DNA of 64,000 bases from Paenacidovorax monticola (GCF_014489595.1 NZ_CP060790.1:3472001-3536000); one strand, 5' to 3'. Shown: positions 29,183 through 43,806, counted from the stretch's first letter. Notes: generated by a model not told the origin, from the sequence alone. Program-made: numbers and translations.

Positions 29183-31935
29183 ATGCAGAACGCTGTTCCT
29201 TCCGTTCCCGCTTCGGAGCCTGCCGGCGCACGCCTGGCGGCCCATTCCCGCTTCTTCCAGCGCCTGCACCGGCGCTACGCCGAAGAGCTGGCCCTGCTGC
29301 CCCCGGGGCCGCCCACGCGTGCTTCCATGGAGCAGGCCCTGGACCGGCTGCGCCAGCGGGGGCTCGATACGGGCGCCGCGCTGCGCGTGCTGCGCCAGCT
29401 GGTGATGGAGCGGCTCATCGCGCTCGACTGCGAAGGCGAAGCGCCGCTCGAACAGGTCACGGGCGCCGTGACCGAGCTGGCCGAGCTGGCCCTGGACCGT
29501 GCCTGCCAGCAGGCACGCGCCGACCTCGACGCTCTCCATGGCGCTCCGCAGGGCCCGGGCGGCCAGCCCGTGCAGCTGTGGATCATCGGCATGGGCAAGC
29601 TGGGCGCGCGCGAGCTCAACGTGTCGAGCGACATCGACCTCATCTACGTCTACGAGCACGACGGCGAGACCGCGGGCCTGGAGGGCGGGCGCGGCCGCAT
29701 CTCCCACCAGGAGTACTTCGCGCGCGCCGTGAAGGCCATCTACAGCCTGGTGGGCGACACGACCGAGCACGGCTTCGTGTTCCGCGTGGACCTGGCCCTG
29801 CGCCCCAACGGCAACTCCGGCCCGCCGGCCGTCTCGCTCGCGGCGCTGGAGGAATACCTGCAGGTGCAGGGGCGCGAATGGGAGCGCTTCGCATGGCTCA
29901 AGAGCCGCGTGGTGGCGCCCGCCGCCTGCGTGCGCAGCCCCGAGGTGCAGGCGCTGCGCGGCGTGGTGCTGCCCTTCGTGTTCCGCCGCTACCTGGACTA
30001 CAGCGTGTTCGACGCGCTGCGCACGCTGCACCGCCAGATCCGCGACCATGCCTCCAAGCGCAGCGCGGGCCACCCCGAGCGCGCCAACGACGTCAAGCTC
30101 TCGCGCGGCGGCATCCGCGAGATCGAATTCACCGTGCAGCTGCTGCAGGTGGTGCGCGGCGGGCAGTTCCCCGAACTGCGCTGCCGCCCCACGCTGGAGG
30201 CTCTGCAGCGCCTGGCGCGCGCGGGCCTCATGCCCCAGGAGACGGCCGATGCGCTGGCCAGCGCCTACATCTTCCTGCGCCGCGTGGAGCACCGCATCCA
30301 GTACCTGGATGACCAGCAGACCCATGTGCTGCCCACGCGCGACGACGACCTGGCCTGGATCGCCCAGACGCTGGGCCTGGGCTGCTGCGCCTTCCTGCAC
30401 CAGCTCGACGCGCACCGCGAACTGGTGGCGCAGGAGTTCGACACCCTGCTCGGCGGCGCCGGCAAGAAGCAGTGCAACGGCGGCGGCTGCGGCGGGCCGC
30501 GCGCCCAGGCCGCGGCGGCGCCTCCGGAACTGGACAGCCTGCTGGAGCCGCTGACCGGCCGCTTCAAGGAGCGTGTGGCCGAGTGGCGCACGCACCCGCG
30601 CGTCTCCGGCCTGCGCGACGAGGCGCGCGCGCGCCTGTTCCGCCTCGTGCAGCGCACCGCCCAGTGGCTGGTCGAGGGGCGTGTCCATGAAGACGCGGCC
30701 GTGCGCCTTGTGAACTGGCTGGAGCCCCTGCTGCGCCGCGAAAGCTACCTGGCCCTGCTGCTCGAACGCCCCTCGGTGCACGAGCAGCTCCTGCACCTGC
30801 TGGGGGCCGCCAAGTGGCCCGCGCGCTACCTGCTGCAGCACCCGGGCGTGATCGACGAGCTTGTGGGCGATGCGCTGCTGTCCGAACGCTTCGTGGCGCA
30901 GGACTTCGAGCGCGAGCTGGCGCTGCGCCTGGCGGCGCTGCGCTCCACGGGCGAGGACGACGACGAGACCCTGCTGAACCTGCTGCGCCGCGCCCACCAT
31001 GCCGAGACCTTCCGCACCCTGGCGCGCGACGTGGAGGGCCGCCTCAGCGTCGAGCAGGTGGCCGACGACCTCAGCGCCCTGGCCGACAGCGTGCTGCGCG
31101 TCACGGCGCAGTGGTGCTGGAGCCGCCTCAAGGGCCGCCACCGCGAGGAGCCGCAGTTCGCCATCATTGGCTATGGCAAGCTGGGCGGCAAGGAACTGGG
31201 CTACGGCAGCGACCTCGACATCGTCTTCGTGTTCGACGACGACGACGACCGCGCCCCCGAGGTCTATGCGGCCTTCGTGCGCAAGCTCATCAACTGGCTC
31301 ACCGTCAAGACGGGCGAGGGCGACCTGTTCGAGATCGACACGGCGCTGCGCCCCAACGGCAACTCGGGCCTGCTCATCACCAGCTTCACGGCCTACGCCA
31401 ACTACCAGCAGCAGCGCGGCAGCAACACCGCCTGGACCTGGGAGCACCAGGCCATGACGCGCGCGCGCTTCGTGCTCGGCAGCGAAGACCTGCGCGCGCG
31501 CTTCGACGCGGTGCGCGAGGCCGTCATCACCGCGCCGCGCGACCCCGCCGCGCTGCGCGCCGAGATCGTCGCCATGCGCGAGCGCGTGCGCGCGGCCCAT
31601 GCCGTGCGCGGCGAAGGCTTCGACGTCAAGCACAGCCCCGGCGGCATGGTGGATGCGGAGTTCGCGGTGCAGTACCTCGTGCTCTCGCAGTCCGGCGCCC
31701 ACCCCGAACTCGTGGGCAACGTGGGCAACATCGCGCTGCTGCAGCGCGCCGAGCAGACCGGCCTGCTGCCCCGGGCGTGGGCCGCGCGGCGGCCGACGCC
31801 TACCGCGAGCTGCGCCGCGTGCAGCACAAGGCGCGGCTGGACGAGGCCTCGCTGCAGGTTCCGCTAGAACAGGTCCAGGCCGAGCGCGACGCCGTGCTGG
31901 CCCTGTGGGCTGCCGTGTTCGGCGGCGGGCGCTGA
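29183..31935 (+). CDS. glnE: Bifunctional glutamine synthetase adenylyltransferase (frame break near C terminus)
   Basis: GlnE adenylylates and de-adenylylates glutamine synthetase in response to PII signals. From the ATG at 29183 (MQNAVPSVPASEP) about 917 residues contain two nucleotidyltransferase domains: the N-terminal deadenylylase with IIGMGKLGARELNVSSDIDL and the C-terminal adenylylase with IIGYGKLGGKELGYGSDLDI. A helical PII-binding region lies between and after them. A short Cys/Gly insert (KKQCNGGGCGGPRAQ) near residue 435 is unusual. As given, the frame stops at 31867; adding one C to the four at 31769-31772 restores the normal end (AYRELRRVQHKARLDEASLQ to the stop at 31935). Confidence 0.95.
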
Positions 31936-32018
31936 CGGCGGGAGCCACCGCCCCAGGGGCGGCCGCGCCCCGCGCCCCCGCCAGCGGCATGCCCCTGGCG
32001 GCTTCAGGCTTTCTTAAA

Positions 32019-32028
32019 CAAACGTTTG
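32019..32028. promoter_or_regulatory. Probable TetR-type operator before the efflux operon
   Basis: A perfect 10-base palindrome CAAACGTTTG sits in an AT-rich patch (AAACAAACGTTTGATTT) 26 bases before the TetR-type start codon. Regulators of the CecR/DUF1956 branch commonly bind palindromes of this kind upstream of their own gene. Autoregulation of the whole efflux operon is inferred. Confidence 0.6.
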
Positions 32029-32053
32029 ATTTGTCGTGCTGTAATGCGGCGCG

Positions 32054-32791
32054 ATGACCCCCGCGCGCCCTTCCTCGATCGATTCCAGCCCCCCGTCCGA
32101 CGGCAGCCCGCCGGCCCGCACCCGCCTGCTGCTGGCGGCGCTCAGGCTGTTTTCGGAACAGGGCTATGCCAAGACCTCCATCCGCGCCATCGCCACGGCC
32201 GCGCAGGCCAACGTGGCGGCCGTGAGCTACTACTTCGGTGACAAGGCGGCGCTCTACAGCGCCGTGTTCTCCGAGCCGCTGGGCGACATGCACTCGCTCA
32301 TCCCCGACTTCACGCAGCCCGGCATGTCGCTGGGCGAGGCGCTGCAGTGCTACTTCCGCGGTGCGCTGGCGCCGCTGAACCAGGGCGAACTCATGCGCCA
32401 GTGCGTGCGCCTGCACATCCGCGAGATGCTGGAACCCACGGGCCAGTGGGAGCGCGAGATGGAAAAGGACGTGCGCCAGCCCCACGAGGCGCTGCTGAAG
32501 CTGCTGTGCCGGCACATGGACGTGGCCACCGTGGACGATGACATGCACCGCCTGGCGCTCACCATCGCGGGCCTGGCCTTCCAGCTGTGGAGCCACCGCG
32601 AGGTCGTCGAGGCCGTGCGGCCGCAACTGCTCGACACGCCCGAGGCCGTGGATGTCTGGGCCCGCCGCATGGCGGCCTACGCGCTGGCCATGGTGACCGC
32701 CGAGCAGGCCCTGCGCGCGCCTGCCGCCCAAGCCTCCCTGCCTTCCTCCCCCGCCGCGCGCTCGCCGCGCCGAAAGAGAACGCCGCAATGA
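32054..32791 (+). CDS. TetR family regulator (CecR/DUF1956 type)
   Basis: A 245-residue repressor with an N-terminal helix-turn-helix (LLLAALRLFSEQGYAKTSIR and TAAQANVAAVSYYFGDKAAL) and a C-terminal DUF1956-like ligand-binding domain (GELMRQCVRLHIREMLEPTG). Members of this branch control drug efflux pumps. It is the first gene of a run TetR, outer-membrane factor, membrane fusion protein, RND pump. Its TGA overlaps the ATG of the next gene, and a palindromic operator candidate lies at 32019. The C-terminal tail is Pro/Ser/Arg-rich. Confidence 0.93.
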   Translation: MTPARPSSIDSSPPSDGSPPARTRLLLAALRLFSEQGYAKTSIRAIATAAQANVAAVSYYFGDKAALYSAVFSEPLGDMHSLIPDFTQPGMSLGEALQCYFRGALAPLNQGELMRQCVRLHIREMLEPTGQWEREMEKDVRQPHEALLKLLCRHMDVATVDDDMHRLALTIAGLAFQLWSHREVVEAVRPQLLDTPEAVDVWARRMAAYALAMVTAEQALRAPAAQASLPSSPAARSPRRKRTPQ

Positions 32792-34229
32792 TGCAACGCT
32801 CCCTCCGCCGCCTCGCGCTGGCCGCCCTGCCCCTGGCGCTGGCCGCCTGCGCCGTGACCGCTCCGCCCCCCAGCGTCACCGCCCCGGTGCCTCAGGGCTG
32901 GCAGGCCCCCCTGCCGCATGGCGGCAGCGTGGCCGACCTGGCCCAGTGGTGGAACCGGGCCGGCGATCCGCTCCTGGTCGAGCTGATCGCCGCCGCGCAG
33001 GACATCAGCCCCAGCGTGGCGCAGGCCCGCTCCCGCCTGGCCCAGGCGCGCGCCAGCCAGGTGGCGGCGCGTGCGGCGCAACGCCCCGCGCTCGACGTTC
33101 AAGCCTCGGGCAGCCGGGGGCTGGACCAGCAGCAGGGCGGGCTCGCCACCCTGGCCCAAGGGGCGCTGCAGGCGAGCTGGGAGGTAGATCTGTTTGGTGC
33201 CAATGCCGCCCAGAGCGAAGCCGCCAGCCAGCGCCTAGCCGGCGCGCGCGCGCAGTGGCACGAGGCGCGCGTTTCCGTGGCCGCCGAGGTGGCTCTGGCC
33301 TACAGCGACTGGCGCCACTGCGCCCGGTTGCTGGCCGTCGCCGAGTCGGATGCGCGTTCGCGCGGCGAAACCGCGCGCCTGGCGCGCCTGAGCGAGCGGG
33401 CGGGTTTCACGGCGCCGGCCACCGCCGCGCTGGCCCAGGCCAGCCAGGCCGAAGGCCAGGTGCGCGCAGCCCAGCAGCGCATGCAGTGCGACGTGGGCCT
33501 CAAGGGGCTGGTGGCGCTCTCGGGCTGGGAAGAACCGCAGTTGCGCGCGCGCCTGGCCGCCCAGCCCGACACCGAGCCGCCCGAGGCCCTGTTCGCCATC
33601 GCCGCGCTGCCGGCCCAGGCGTTGGCCCAGCGCCCCGATGTGTACAACGCCGAGCGGGAGGTGGCCGCCTCCAGCGCCGACGTGGGCAGCGCACAGGCAC
33701 AGCGCTACCCGCGCCTGACGCTCAGCGGCTCGGTGGGCGCCGGCTGGATCAGCGTGGGGGGCAGCACCAGGGGTTCAACGCCTGGTCTCTGGGCCCGGCC
33801 ACGCTGAACGTGCCCCTGTTCGACAGCGGCCGGCGCGCGGCCCAGGTGGATGCGGCGCAGGCCCGCTACGACGAGGCCGTGGCGCTGTACCGCGCCCGTG
33901 TGCGCCAGGCCGTGAGCGAGGTCGAGCAGGCCCTGGTGCGGCTGCAGGGCGCGGCCGAGCGCAGCGCCGACGCCGAGAACGCCGCGCGGGGCTACCGCAC
34001 GGCATTCGATGCCGCCGATGCGCGCTGGCGCGGCGGGCTGGCGAGCCTTGTGGAACTGGAGGAGGTGCGCCGCAACGCGCTGGCCGCCCAGACCACCGTG
34101 GTGGGCCTGCAGCAAGAGCGCATGGCCGCCTGGGTGGCCCTGTACCGCGCCGTGGGCGGCGGCTGGGACGCGAACGCGCCCGGGCCCGACATGGCCTCCA
34201 CCCCCGTGGCCGCACAGGCCGCGCAGTGA
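32788..34229 (+). CDS. RND efflux outer membrane lipoprotein, NodT/OprM family (frame break)
   Basis: The outer-membrane channel of the pump. The ATG at 32788 gives a lipobox LPLALAAC (Cys21), and the body has two TolC-type repeats with long coiled helices (SPSVAQARSRLAQARASQ, and QAVSEVEQALVRLQGAAERS in the second half). About 480 residues is normal. The given frame stops at 33807; one G added to the six at 33756-33761 joins it to the second frame, which ends at 34229 (VAAQAAQ). Translationally coupled to the TetR gene by overlap, and followed by the fusion protein gene after 30 bases. Confidence 0.92.
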
Positions 34230-34259
34230 CAACGGTTTCCTGTATCCGACCCTGACCCT

Positions 34260-35453
34260 ATGAATGGATCTTCCATGCAGCGTCCGCAGCGATTGTCTCC
34301 CTCTTCCCTGGCCTGGGCCCTTGCGGCCGCGGGCGTGCTGGCCCTCGGGGCCTGGCTGTTGCCCGCAGGCCCGTCGCGTGCTGCCGGCGAGCCCGCCCCG
34401 GCGCAGGGCGCCCAGCCCCGGCCAGCGCTGGCCGTGAACACCGTGCGGCCCGAGCGCGCCCCGATGGCGCTGCAGCTGCCGGCCAATGGCAACGTGGCGG
34501 CCTGGCAGGAGGCCAGCATCGGCGCCGAGAGCAATGGCCTGCGCCTGGCCGAGGTGCGCGTGAACGTGGGCGACGTGGTGCGTGCGGGCCAGGTGCTGGC
34601 CGTCTTCGCGACCGAGACGGTGCAGGCCGACGTGGCCCAGGCGCGAGCCAGCCTGATGGAGGCGCAGAGCAGCGCCGCCGAGGCCGCCGCCAACGACGAG
34701 CGCGCACGCACGCTGCAGGCCACGGGCGCCCTGAGCGCCCAGCAGATCCAGCAGTACGCCACGGCGGGCCAGACCGCGCAGGCGCGCGTCGAGGCCGCGC
34801 AGGCCGTGCTGCGCGTGCAGCAACTGCGCCTGGCCCACACGCGCGTGCTGGCGCCCGATGACGGCGTGATCTCGGCGCGCAGCGCCACCGTGGGCGCCGT
34901 GGTGGGCGCGGGCACCGAGCTGTTCCGCATGGTGCGCAAGGGCCGGCTGGAGTGGCGCGCCGAGGTCACGTCGAGCGACCTGCCGCGCATCCGCGCGGGC
35001 GCCAAGGCGCGTGTGACGGCCGCCAGCGGCGTGCAGGTGGAGGGCAAGGTGCGCATGGTCGCCCCCACGGTGGACCCGCAGACGCGCAACGCGCTCGTCT
35101 ACGTGGACTTGCCCGCCCATGCCGACATCCGTGCCGGCATGTTCGCGCGCGGCGACTTTCTGCTGGGCGAGCGCAGCACGCTCACCGTGCCGCAATCGGC
35201 CCTGGTGGTGCGCGACGGCTTCAGCAACGTGTTCGAGGTGGCCGAGGGCAGCCGCGTGGTCATGCGCCGCGTGCAGGCGGGCCAGCGCGTGGGCGACCGG
35301 GTCGAGGTGCTCTCGGGCCTGGACGCCAACGCCACGGTGGTGGCGCGCGGCGGCGCCTTCCTCAACGATGGCGACCTGGTGCGCGTGGAGGCCGATGCCC
35401 CCTCCAAACCGGCGCCTGCGCAGAAGAAACCTGCGCAAGCAGCTACCAAGTAA
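34260..35453 (+). CDS. RND efflux periplasmic adaptor (membrane fusion protein)
   Basis: A 397-residue HlyD/AcrA-type adaptor that links the inner-membrane pump to the outer-membrane channel. It has an N-terminal membrane segment (WALAAAGVLALGAWLLPAG), a split lipoyl domain (GNVAAWQEASIGAESNGLRL and LAHTRVLAPDDGVISARSA), a short helical hairpin between, a beta-barrel domain, and a C-terminal membrane-proximal domain (VQAGQRVGDRVEVLSGLDAN). The tail is Ala/Pro/Lys-rich. It sits between the channel gene and the pump gene, as usual. Confidence 0.95.
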   Translation: MNGSSMQRPQRLSPSSLAWALAAAGVLALGAWLLPAGPSRAAGEPAPAQGAQPRPALAVNTVRPERAPMALQLPANGNVAAWQEASIGAESNGLRLAEVRVNVGDVVRAGQVLAVFATETVQADVAQARASLMEAQSSAAEAAANDERARTLQATGALSAQQIQQYATAGQTAQARVEAAQAVLRVQQLRLAHTRVLAPDDGVISARSATVGAVVGAGTELFRMVRKGRLEWRAEVTSSDLPRIRAGAKARVTAASGVQVEGKVRMVAPTVDPQTRNALVYVDLPAHADIRAGMFARGDFLLGERSTLTVPQSALVVRDGFSNVFEVAEGSRVVMRRVQAGQRVGDRVEVLSGLDANATVVARGGAFLNDGDLVRVEADAPSKPAPAQKKPAQAATK

Positions 35454-35465
35454 GGAGCGACGGCC

Positions 35466-38400
35466 ATGAACCTGTCCGCCTGGTCGATCCGAAACCCCAT
35501 TCCCGCGGCGATGCTGTTCGTGCTGCTCACCTTCGCGGGGCTGCTGTCGTTCCGCGCCATGAAGGTGCAGAACTTCCCGGACATGGACCTGCCCGTCGTC
35601 ATGGTCACCGCGGCGCTGCCGGGCGCGGCGCCGGGGCAGCTCGAAACCGACGTGGTGCGCAAGATCGAGAACGCTATCGCCACCACGCAGGGCCTCAAGC
35701 ACATCACCTCCACGCTGGTGGATGGCTCGGCCACGATCGCGGCCGAGTTCCGCCTCGAAAAGCCCGTGCAGGAGGCCGTGGATGACGTGCGCTCTGCCGT
35801 GAGCCGCGTGCGCGCCGACCTGCCGGCGGATCTGCGCGACCCCATCATCGCCAAGCTGGAACTCTCGTCCCAGCCCGTGCAGGCCTACGCCATCGCCACC
35901 GACCGGTGGGACGACGAGGCGCTGTCCTGGTTCGTGGACGACACGCTCACGCGCCGCCTGCTGGCCGTGCCCGGCGTGGGCGGGGTGTCGCGCGTGGGCG
36001 GCGTGACGCGCGAGGTGCGCGTGGCGCTCGACCCGCTGCGCCTGCAGGCACTGCATGCCACGGCGGCCGATGTGTCGCGCCAGCTGCGCCAGGTTCAGAT
36101 CGAGAGCGCGGGCGGCCGCGTGGACCTGGGCGGCGCCGAGCAGCCCGTGCGCACCATCGCCACCGTGAAGACGGCGCAGGAGCTGGGTGCCATGGACATC
36201 GCCCTGCCCGACGGCCGCCACGTGCGCCTGGACCAGCTCGCGACCATCTCCGACACCGTGGCCGAGCCGCGTTCGGCGGCGCTGCTCGACGGTCAGCCCG
36301 TGATCGGCTTCGAGGTCTCGCGCAGCCGCGGCGCGAGCGAGGTCGAGGTGGGCAAGGGCGTGCAGCGTGCGCTCGAGAAGCTGCAGGCCGACTTTCCGCA
36401 CCTCAAGCTCACGCGCACGGTGGACTTCGTGGACATCGCCCAGGACGAGTACGACAGCTCCATGAAGCTGCTCTACGAGGGCGGCCTGCTCGCCGTGGTC
36501 GTGGTCTGGCTATTCCTGCGCGACTGGCGCGCCACCATCGTATCGGCCGTGGCGCTGCCGCTATCGGTCATCCCGGCCTTCATCGGCATGCACTACCTGG
36601 GCTTCTCGATCAACATCATCACGCTGCTGGCGCTGTCGCTCGTGGTGGGGATCCTGGTGGACGACGCCATCGTCGAGGTCGAGAACATCGTGCGCCACCT
36701 GCGCATGGGCAAGACACCCTATCAGGCGGCCATGGAGGCGGCCGACGAGATCGGCCTGGCCGTGATCGCCACCACCTTCACGCTGATCGCCGTGTTCCTG
36801 CCCACAGCCTTCATGAGCGGCATCCCCGGGCGCTTCTTCAAGCAGTTCGGCTGGACGGCGGCGCTCGCGGTGTTCGCCTCGCTGGTCGTGGCGCGCCTGC
36901 TCACGCCCATGATGGCGGCCTACATCATGAAGCCCCTGGTGGCGGCCGAACGCGAGCCGCGCTGGCTGGCGCTGTACATGCGCGCCTCGGGCTGGTGCCT
37001 GCGCCACCGCGTGCTCACCCTGTTGGGGGCCTTCCTGTTCTTCGCGGGCTCGCTCGCGCTCATTCCGCTGCTGCCCTCGGGCTTCATTCCGGCCGACGAC
37101 AACCAGCAGACCCAGGTCACGCTGGAACTGCCGCCCGGCAGCCGGCTGGCCGACACGCGTGCCGCCGTGGCCCAGGCCAGCGAGCGTGTGGCGCGCGTGG
37201 GCCACGTGCAGAGCATCTACACCGCCATCGGCGGCGGCGCGGCGGGCTCGGACCCGTTCGCGGGCAGCGGCGCGGCCGACCCGCGCAAGGCCACGCTCAC
37301 GCTGCGCATGGCGCCGCGCGGCGAGCGCCCGCTCAAGCAGGAGATCGAACGCCGCCTGCGCGCCGCGCTGGAAGACCTGCCCGGCGTGCGCGTGAAGATC
37401 GGCCTGGGCGGCTCCAACGACAAGTACGTCCTGGCCCTGGCGAGCGAGGACCCGCAGGCCCTGGCCGACGCCGCGCGCGCCGTGGAGCGGGGGCTGCGCA
37501 CCATCCCAGGCATCGGCAACATCGGCTCCAGCGCGAGCCTGGTGCGGCCCGAGATCGCGGTGCGCCCCGACTTCGCGCGCGCCGCCGACCTGGGCGTGAC
37601 CACCAGCGCGATCGCCGAGACGCTGCGCGTGGCCACCGTGGGCGACTACGAGCAGTACCTGCCCAAGCTCAACTTGGCGCAACGCCAGGTGCCCATCGTC
37701 GTGCGCCTGCCCGATGGCGCGCGCGAGGACCTGTCCGTGCTGGAGCGCCTGGCGGTGCCCGGCGCGCGCGGCCCGGTGCGCCTGGGCGAGGTCGCCACGC
37801 TGGAGCTGGCGGGCGGGCCGGCGGTGATCGGCCGATACGACCGCGCGCGCAACGTCAACTTCGAGATCGAACTGGGCTCGCGCGGCCTGGGCGAGGTCAC
37901 CGAGGCCGTGCGCCAGCTGCCTGCCGTGGCCAGCCTGCCGCCCAGCGTGCGCCTGATCGACGTGGGCGATGCCGAGATGATGGGCGAGCTGTTCGCGAGC
38001 TTCGGCCTGGCCATGCTCACGGGCGTGCTGTGCATCTACCTGGTGCTGGTGCTGCTGTTCAAGGACTTCCTGCAGCCCGTCACCATCCTGATGGCACTGC
38101 CGCTGTCGCTGGGCGGGGCCTTCGTGGCGCTGCTCGTGGCCGGCAAGAGCTTCTCGATGCCGTCGCTCATCGGGCTCATCATGCTCATGGGCATCGCGAC
38201 CAAGAACTCCATCCTGCTCGTGGAGTACGCCATCGTGGCGCGCCGCGACCACGGCATGGGCCGCCTCGATGCGCTGCTCGACGCCTGTCACAAGCGCGCG
38301 CGCCCCATCATCATGACCACGCTGGCCATGGGCGCGGGCATGCTGCCCATCGCGCTGGCCTGGGGCAGCGCGGACATGAGCTTCCGCTCGCCCATGGCGG

Positions 38401-38623
38401 TGGCCGTGATCGGCGGGCTCATCACCTCCACCGTGCTGAGCCTGCTCGTGGTGCCCGCCGTGTTCACCTACATCGACGATTTTGCGCAGTGGTTCCACCG
38501 GCGGGTGCTGCGGCGCGGCCGCAAGGCCCCCGGGCGGGCACGCCAGTGGGGGAAACTGCGGGGTAAGCCGGGGCCTCGGAGGGCTTTTGCCCTCCCGTGC
38601 CGGCGGGATAATGCGGCGCAACC

Positions 38624-38627
<4 letters not shown>
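35466..38627 (+). CDS. RND family efflux pump (HAE1-type inner membrane transporter)
   Basis: A 1053-residue proton-driven exporter with the AcrB/MexB layout: two halves, each with one membrane segment (PAAMLFVLLTFAGLLSF at the N terminus), a large periplasmic porter/docking domain and five more segments. The proton-relay aspartates are present in SLVVGILVDDAIVEVENIV. The second half has LIGLIMLMGIATKNSILLVEY. The sequence KVQNFPDMDLPVVMVTAALP is typical of the proteobacterial branch lacking strong substrate clues. The C terminus is long and basic. Its TGA overlaps the ATG of the next gene. Confidence 0.95.
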
Positions 38628-42227
<3,600 letters not shown>

Positions 42228-42250
42228 CCCCGTTGTTTGAACCCTTTTGC

Positions 42251-42291
42251 CTGCCCGCGCTTGTCTCACGAGCGCGGGCAGCTCTTATTTT
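42251..42291 (+). terminator. Terminator after purB
   Basis: An 11-base stem, CTGCCCGCGCT (42251-42261) with AGCGCGGGCAG (42271-42281), is followed by CTCTTATTTT. It lies between purB and the yaeQ-like gene, and its T-rich tail contains the region just before the yaeQ ribosome binding site. Confidence 0.8.
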
Positions 42292-42303
42292 GGAAGCACG
42301 CCC

Positions 42304-42864
42304 ATGGCGCTCAAGTCCACCATCTTCAAGGCGAACCTCGCGATCGCCGATATCGACCACGGCTACTACGCCGACCACGCGCTCACGCTGGCGCGCCACC
42401 CGAGCGAGACCGACGAGCGCATGATGGTGCGCCTCGTGGCGCTGGCGCTGCAGGCCCACGAGCTGCAGGACACCTGCAACGGCGACGGCACGCTGGCCTT
42501 CGGCGCGGGCCTGTCGGACCCCGACGACCCGGACGCTTCGCTGACCGACTTCACGGGCCGCAAGCGCCTGTGGATCGAGGTCGGCCAGCCCGAGGACAAG
42601 CCGCTGGCCAAGGCCTGCTCCAAGGCCGATGCCGTGGTGGTCTACGCCTTTCACCACGCGGCCGAGGTGTGGTGGAAGGGCATCGAAACGAAGCTCACGC
42701 GCCTGGACAAGCTGCAGGTATGGCGCATTCCCGCAGAGGCTTCACAGCAACTCGCTGGCTTGGCCGAGCGCAGCATGCAGCTGCAGGCCACGGTGCAGGA
42801 GGGCGCGCTCACGCTCAGCAGCAACCTGGGCAGCGTGCACGTGGAGCCGCTGCGCTGGAAGTGA
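42304..42864 (+). CDS. yaeQ: YaeQ family protein
   Basis: The ATG at 42304 has GGAAG nearby and gives MALKSTIFKANLAIADIDHG, the conserved start of the YaeQ family. The 186-residue length is standard. YaeQ has a PD-(D/E)XK-nuclease-like fold; conserved pieces here are LTLARHPSETDERMMVRLVA, RKRLWIEVGQPEDKPLAKAC and KADAVVVYAFHHAAEVWWKG, which include the putative catalytic Glu and Lys. No biochemical role is firmly known. Positioned after purB but separated by a terminator. Confidence 0.93.
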   Translation: MALKSTIFKANLAIADIDHGYYADHALTLARHPSETDERMMVRLVALALQAHELQDTCNGDGTLAFGAGLSDPDDPDASLTDFTGRKRLWIEVGQPEDKPLAKACSKADAVVVYAFHHAAEVWWKGIETKLTRLDKLQVWRIPAEASQQLAGLAERSMQLQATVQEGALTLSSNLGSVHVEPLRWK

Positions 42865-42879
42865 TTGTTTGAATCGGAG

Positions 42880-42930
42880 AGGCCGCTGGCGCCTTGCTGG
42901 TCAGCGCGAGTAGCTCCTGAAAAAGGAGCG
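42880..42930 (-). repeat. Dispersed intergenic hairpin repeat, copy 2
   Basis: On the minus strand, a short hairpin GCTCC-TTTTTCA-GGAGC is followed by GCGCTGACCAGC, GGCGCCAGCGGCC, the same order of elements as the other copies. It fills the gap between two convergent stop codons, directly next to the stop of the DUF2007-type gene. Confidence 0.5.
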
Positions 42931-43239
42931 TCAGGGCTCGCGGGGCATCAGCGCGCCGCAGGCCCAGCACTGCTCGAAGCCGCCCTCCACGAGTTCGCCA
43001 CAGCGGCACTGCCAGCGGCGCTGGGGCAGTTCCTGCAACTGCTGCAGCAGGGCCCGCGCGCGCGGAGCGTGCTCCTCGTAGCGCAGCCAGATCTCGGGCA
43101 GGCACTGGTCGGGGGGCAGCTGGCCCGCGGCCGCGCCCAGGTACTGGCGCTGCACCGAGGCCGTGAGGCCGGCCTCGCACAGCAGGTCGGCCCACAGCGT
43201 GGCGATGGCGATGTTCGGGGCCTGGGTCAATCGCAGCAT
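42931..43239 (-). CDS. DUF2007-type protein with C-terminal zinc ribbon
   Basis: The ATG at 43239 has AAGGGAG upstream and gives 102 residues. The N-terminal part, MLRLTQAPNIAIATLWADLL and AGLTASVQRQYLGAAAGQLP, matches the DUF2007 putative signal-transducing domain, which has a ferredoxin-like fold. The C terminus has a four-cysteine ribbon, CRCGELVEGGFEQCWACG, likely to bind zinc. The frame extends upstream to 43362, but that part overlaps a promoter region and is compositionally odd. Function unknown. Confidence 0.85.
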   Translation of the reverse strand: MLRLTQAPNIAIATLWADLLCEAGLTASVQRQYLGAAAGQLPPDQCLPEIWLRYEEHAPRARALLQQLQELPQRRWQCRCGELVEGGFEQCWACGALMPREP

Positions 43240-43315
43240 GGCTCCCTTCCCTGAAGGCGCGCGGTACGGGCTCCGTGGTGGAGATGGCCCTCCAGAATAG
43301 CGCGGTTGCGGCCTT

Positions 43316-43744
43316 TCAGCGCGACGGCGTTCCGGCGACACCCTCGGCGGCCCGTTCCGCATAGCGGTGGAAGCGCCAGGCCGTGCCCTCGGCCGTGATG
43401 CGGTGCCAGACCACGCGCTTTTCCACCGGCCCCATGCCGGGCCAGTGCTGCACTTCCTCGAACGTGCGTCCGCAGCCCTTGCACAGATCGTCGCCCTGGC
43501 TCGTGGAACAGATGGCGATGCAGGGCGTGTCGGGCGTGGTGTCGTACCAGGCGAGCCACGCGGCCATGGCCTCGGCGGGGAAGCCCCATTCGTCGGCCTC
43601 GGTCTCGTGCGCGAACACCATGAGCGCGTAGACCTCGGCCAGCGCGCGCACCTCGGGGGCCAGCGTCACGCCGTCGGGCGAAGGCTTGCGCTCCCGCCAG
43701 TGGTTGATGGCGGCTTCGATGTCGGTGATGTGCAGGGCGGCCAT
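43316..43744 (-). CDS. DUF3717-DUF1289 fusion protein
   Basis: A 142-residue protein. Residues about 4-45 (LHITDIEAAINHWRERKPSP) match DUF3717, a short helical domain found in Burkholderiales. Residues about 70-120 (TPCIAICSTSQGDDLCKGCG, RTFEEVQHWPGMGPVEKRVV) match DUF1289, a small cysteine-motif domain with four cysteines that probably bind a metal. The two occur fused in this group. It lies upstream of the DUF2007-type gene on the same strand, with a 76-base gap. Confidence 0.88.
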   Translation of the reverse strand: MAALHITDIEAAINHWRERKPSPDGVTLAPEVRALAEVYALMVFAHETEADEWGFPAEAMAAWLAWYDTTPDTPCIAICSTSQGDDLCKGCGRTFEEVQHWPGMGPVEKRVVWHRITAEGTAWRFHRYAERAAEGVAGTPSR

Positions 43745-43806
43745 GGGGTGCGGGCAACAGGGGGCCGGATCATAGCGGGCCGGATGGTCCGGCTGCCTGA
43801 AGGGTT

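Noticed and set aside
29057..32788. A 1243-residue open frame antisense to glnE and the TetR gene
   Set aside because: High GC makes stops rare in the complementary frame. The translation is His/Gln/Arg-rich with no family motifs, while the plus strand encodes clear GlnE domains.
36561..38621. A 686-residue open frame antisense to the RND pump
   Set aside because: Shadow of a conserved coding region, no motifs.
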